Assembly: GCA_016209725.1 (NCBI GenBank)
Contig: JACQVO010000031.1
Location: 1-8,553, forward strand
Length of the DNA stretch: 8,553 nucleotides
Direction: 5' to 3'
From: Candidatus Methylomirabilota bacterium
GTDB lineage: Bacteria; Methylomirabilota; Methylomirabilia; Methylomirabilales; 2-02-FULL-66-22
This document shows positions 6,571 through 8,553 of the stretch, piece by piece. A program made the translations under genes and the position numbers. How positions within the stretch are numbered: position 1 is the first letter of the stretch; each line of letters opens with the position of its first letter. The notes under the pieces are model-generated. The model was not told the DNA's origin, made no database searches, and saw only the letters and a list, made by a program, of their open reading frames with translations.

Positions 6571-6651
6571 CTTCGACAAGCCTGCCCTGAGTGGCGTTTC
6601 GCCCTTCGACTGGCTCAGGGCGAACGAAGTCGAAGGGCTCAGGGCGAACGA
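6571..6651. repeat. REP-like block with 11-bp palindrome and 16-bp direct repeat
   Basis: CTTCGACAAGCCTG (from 6571) is a degenerate copy of the complementary core. GCCCTTCGACT (6601-6611) pairs perfectly with AGTCGAAGGGC (6628-6638). A 16-bp unit, GGCTCAGGGCGAACGA, occurs at 6612-6627 and exactly again at 6636-6651, so the first copy fills the loop of the palindrome. The block fills most of the 258-bp gap between the PaaA-like and dehydrogenase genes, in which I see no gene. Confidence 0.72.
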
Positions 6652-6726
6652 CGGAACTTACGTTACCGTGACTTCGAGATGCAGCACTACGGACGCTGTG
6701 GATTGGCGGACTGGTGAGCGATTGCC

Positions 6727-7602
6727 ATGAACGACAACGTTACAACCATCGGCGTCATCGGCGCTGGCACCATGGGGGCCGGGATCGCCCAGGTCGCAAT
6801 TGTCGGCGGGTTCCGCGTCCTCCTCCACGACACCGTTGAGGCGGCATTGGCCCGGGGGCGATCCCGCATCTCTCAGGGCGTGAACCGGGCGGTGGAGCGT
6901 GGCCACCTCCAGGAGGAGGCGGCCGAAGAGGCCCTGGGTCGGTTGGCGGCCATCACCCGCCTTCAGGAGATGGGGGAGGCCCGCTTCATCATCGAGGCCG
7001 CGCCCGAGGATTTGACCCTCAAGCAGCGGCTGTTCGCCGAGCTGGACGGGATCGCCGATCCCGGCGCAGTCCTGGCGACCAACACGTCATCCCTGTCCAT
7101 CACCGCCATCGCCGGGGCGACGACACGTCCCATGCGGGTGGTAGGCATGCATTTCTTCAATCCGGTTCCAGCCATGACCCTGGTGGAGGTGGTGGCCGGT
7201 CAGCGCACGGATCCCGGTGCCGTTGACGAAACGATGGCACTGGCGCGCCGCCTGGGGAAGACCCCGGTGCGCGCCAAGGATACGCCGGGCTTCGTCGTCA
7301 ACCGGGTCGCGCGCCCTTTCTACCTGGAGGCCATGCGCATCCTGGGAGAGGGCAGGCTCGCCCACGACCAGATCGACGGGATCATGAAGGGGGCCGGCCG
7401 GTTTCGCATGGGACCCTTCGAGCTGATGGACCTCATCGGGATCGACGTCAACTTCGCGGTGAGCCGGTCGGTGTACGAGGCGTTCTTCCAGGAGCCGCGC
7501 TTCCGCCCCCACCCCATCCAGCAACGCATGGTGGAATCCGGTCTCCTGGGGCGAAAGACTGGTCGCGGCTTCTACGAGTATCCGAACACGCCGAAGGGAT
7601 AG
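6727..7602 (+). CDS. paaH: 3-hydroxyacyl-CoA dehydrogenase (N-terminal half of PaaH)
   Basis: A complete, single-unit enzyme of 291 aa (family ~280-290) that oxidises a 3-hydroxyacyl-CoA with NAD+; in the phenylacetate route this is 3-hydroxyadipyl-CoA to 3-oxoadipyl-CoA. Seen: the Rossmann motif GAGTMG (12-17), Asp35 at the end of strand 2, which fits NAD+ preference, and TNTSS (118-122). The catalytic His142 (MHFFNPVP), Glu154 (LVEV) and Asn192 (GFVVNR) are all present, and the C-terminal helical domain ends in GRKTGRGFYEY (275-285). ATG 6727 follows GGTGAG (6713-6718) at a normal distance. E. coli PaaH is a two-unit protein of ~475 aa; here the second unit is the next gene. The symbol is therefore given by context; hbd-type 3-hydroxybutyryl-CoA dehydrogenase is the alternative. 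Confidence 0.87.
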   Translation: MNDNVTTIGVIGAGTMGAGIAQVAIVGGFRVLLHDTVEAALARGRSRISQGVNRAVERGHLQEEAAEEALGRLAAITRLQEMGEARFIIEAAPEDLTLKQRLFAELDGIADPGAVLATNTSSLSITAIAGATTRPMRVVGMHFFNPVPAMTLVEVVAGQRTDPGAVDETMALARRLGKTPVRAKDTPGFVVNRVARPFYLEAMRILGEGRLAHDQIDGIMKGAGRFRMGPFELMDLIGIDVNFAVSRSVYEAFFQEPRFRPHPIQQRMVESGLLGRKTGRGFYEYPNTPKG

Positions 7603-7667
7603 CGCGCTGCCCCCCTCGCCCCCGGGCTGCGGAGGGTGGGGAAGGGAAGGCCGAGCGGAAAGATCGG

Positions 7668-8444
7668 ATGAGTCGAAGCGTGCTCATTCTTGGACACAGT
7701 CCGCTGGCGGACGCGCTGGCCGAGATCGTCGGGGTGGCCGGCCTCGGGGTGCACCGGCCGCCGGCGTGGCCGGAAACGCGGGAGGACCTGGACGCCATCT
7801 TCACCGATCAGGAGCGGCGGGAGCGCTACCTGCATCATCTGGGCGAGGCCTACCGGGACGCGGAGGTGGTGATCGAAGCGGAGGCCTCGGAGTGGATGGA
7901 CCCTGAACTCCCGGACAGCGCGCTGATCCTCACGGCCGCCCTGGGCCACAGCGCGGCGGAGGCCGCGGCCGAGATCCATGCCCGCCACCGGGTCGTCGGG
8001 TTCGCGGCCTTGCCTCCGCTCCAGAAGGGCCAGATGGTCGAGTTGGCGGCCACGCCCTGGACGGACGGGCTTGCCATGCAGCAGGCAGGGGAATTCTTCC
8101 GCAGCGTGGGGCTGGAATCGGCCGTCGTCCCCGATGGGCCGGGTCTCGTCTTCCCTCGCATCCTCTGCATGATCATCAACGAGGCAGCCTTCGCGCTGAT
8201 GGAGGGCGTGGCGTCGGCCGAGGATATTGACACCGCAATGACGCTGGGGACGAATTACCCCCTGGGTCCCCTCGAGTGGGCGGATCGGATCGGCCTGGAC
8301 CAGGTCCTGGGCGTGCTGGATGGGTTGCAGGCGGAGTTCGGCGAGGACCGATATCGGGCGGCACCGGTGCTGCGCCGGCTCGTTCGCGCCGGCCACCGCG
8401 GCCGAGCCACAGGCAAGGGGTTTTATTCCTACGCAGAGGATTGA
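7668..8444 (+). CDS. 3-hydroxyacyl-CoA dehydrogenase-like protein without catalytic residues (C-terminal half of PaaH)
   Basis: 258 aa with the layout of a short-form dehydrogenase but a degraded active site. The Rossmann loop reads GHSPLAD (9-15) instead of GxGxxG. The catalytic His is Ala113, the following Asn is Pro116 and the catalytic Asn is Pro163; only Glu125 is kept. The C-terminal domain is well conserved: GVASAEDIDTAMTLGTNYP (180-198), GPLEWADRIG (200-209) and GKGFYSY (249-255). As I recall, the second half of E. coli PaaH has nearly the same GVAS-DIDTAM-LG-NYP-GPL segment. I therefore read it as that half encoded separately, likely a dimerising or structural partner of the protein before it. 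The 65-bp gap between them holds a purine-rich tract; GGAAAG (7657-7662) is a fair ribosome binding site. Dehydrogenase activity on its own is unlikely. Confidence 0.8.
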   Translation: MSRSVLILGHSPLADALAEIVGVAGLGVHRPPAWPETREDLDAIFTDQERRERYLHHLGEAYRDAEVVIEAEASEWMDPELPDSALILTAALGHSAAEAAAEIHARHRVVGFAALPPLQKGQMVELAATPWTDGLAMQQAGEFFRSVGLESAVVPDGPGLVFPRILCMIINEAAFALMEGVASAEDIDTAMTLGTNYPLGPLEWADRIGLDQVLGVLDGLQAEFGEDRYRAAPVLRRLVRAGHRGRATGKGFYSYAED

Positions 8445-8501
8445 GCTCTCCTGACTTCGGGAACTAGTGTAGTGACTCTCAAATGCCTTTACAATTCCGT
8501 T

Positions 8502-8553
8502 CACCCTGAGCCTGTCGAAGGGTGCGGAATCCGGGCTTCGACAAGCTCAGCCC
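8502..8553. repeat. REP-like palindrome, GAGCCTGTCGAA family, copy 2, cut by window end
   Basis: CACCCT (8502-8507) pairs with AGGGTG (8519-8524). On a larger scale GAGCCTGTCGAAG (8508-8520) is inverted as CTTCGACAAGCTC (8536-8548) with one mismatch. The core TGAGCCTGTCGAA is the same as in the loop at 6525-6537. It lies about 60 bp after the last stop codon. No other feature is visible in 8445-8501. Confidence 0.68.

Noticed and set aside
5452..6579. Open frame (375 aa) on the - strand opposite the PaaA-like gene
   Set aside because: It runs through repeats and the opposite strand of a gene with conserved iron ligands; no recognisable domain.
6514..6651. CRISPR-like array
   Set aside because: Only two exact 16-bp units with one of them in the loop of a palindrome, no regular spacers and no cas gene; REP-like repeats explain it.

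Overview
All the genes read on the + strand. From about position 1000 onward the DNA is GC-rich, with long open shadow frames on both strands, as expected for a high-GC environmental bacterium. The gene content (PaaX, PaaK, two crotonases, a PaaA-like di-iron protein and 3-hydroxyacyl-CoA dehydrogenases), together with many short palindromic repeats, fits a proteobacterium or an uncultured soil or subsurface lineage. I cannot place it more exactly. The first ~1 kb is visibly less GC-rich and looks like separate accessory DNA.

Layout. 1-666 is the 3' part of an AbiEii-type nucleotidyltransferase (toxin-like) gene that enters from outside the window. 667-945 holds nothing I can recognise. 946-993 holds a strong sigma70-type promoter with a dyad over the expected start point. 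It is followed by a PaaX-family repressor (1027-1941), which overlaps phenylacetate-CoA ligase PaaK (1938-3278) by ATGA. Next come a crotonase-fold protein with a MenB/BadI/BamA-like active-site segment and a C-terminal zinc ribbon (3292-4245), and a classical enoyl-CoA hydratase (4340-5113). A decayed REP-associated tyrosine transposase (5219-5525) with palindromes on both sides interrupts the operon. Then come a PaaA-like di-iron oxygenase subunit (5644-6468), a block of REP-like repeats (6514-6651), an intact 3-hydroxyacyl-CoA dehydrogenase (6727-7602) and a divergent relative that lacks catalytic residues (7668-8444). The window ends inside another copy of the REP-like repeat.

How the genes fit together. 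This looks like an aryl-CoA catabolic cluster of the phenylacetate type. PaaK makes the CoA thioester, the PaaA-like protein is the candidate ring oxygenase, the first crotonase is a candidate isomerase or ring-opening hydrolase, and the enoyl-CoA hydratase plus dehydrogenase carry out beta-oxidation of the opened chain. PaaX would repress transcription until the aryl-CoA accumulates. Three points are not canonical. PaaA has no PaaB, C, D or E next to it. PaaH appears as two genes, an active N-terminal half and a catalytically empty C-terminal half. No PaaZ or PaaJ is visible. The missing parts may lie outside the window, or the pathway may differ from the textbook one.
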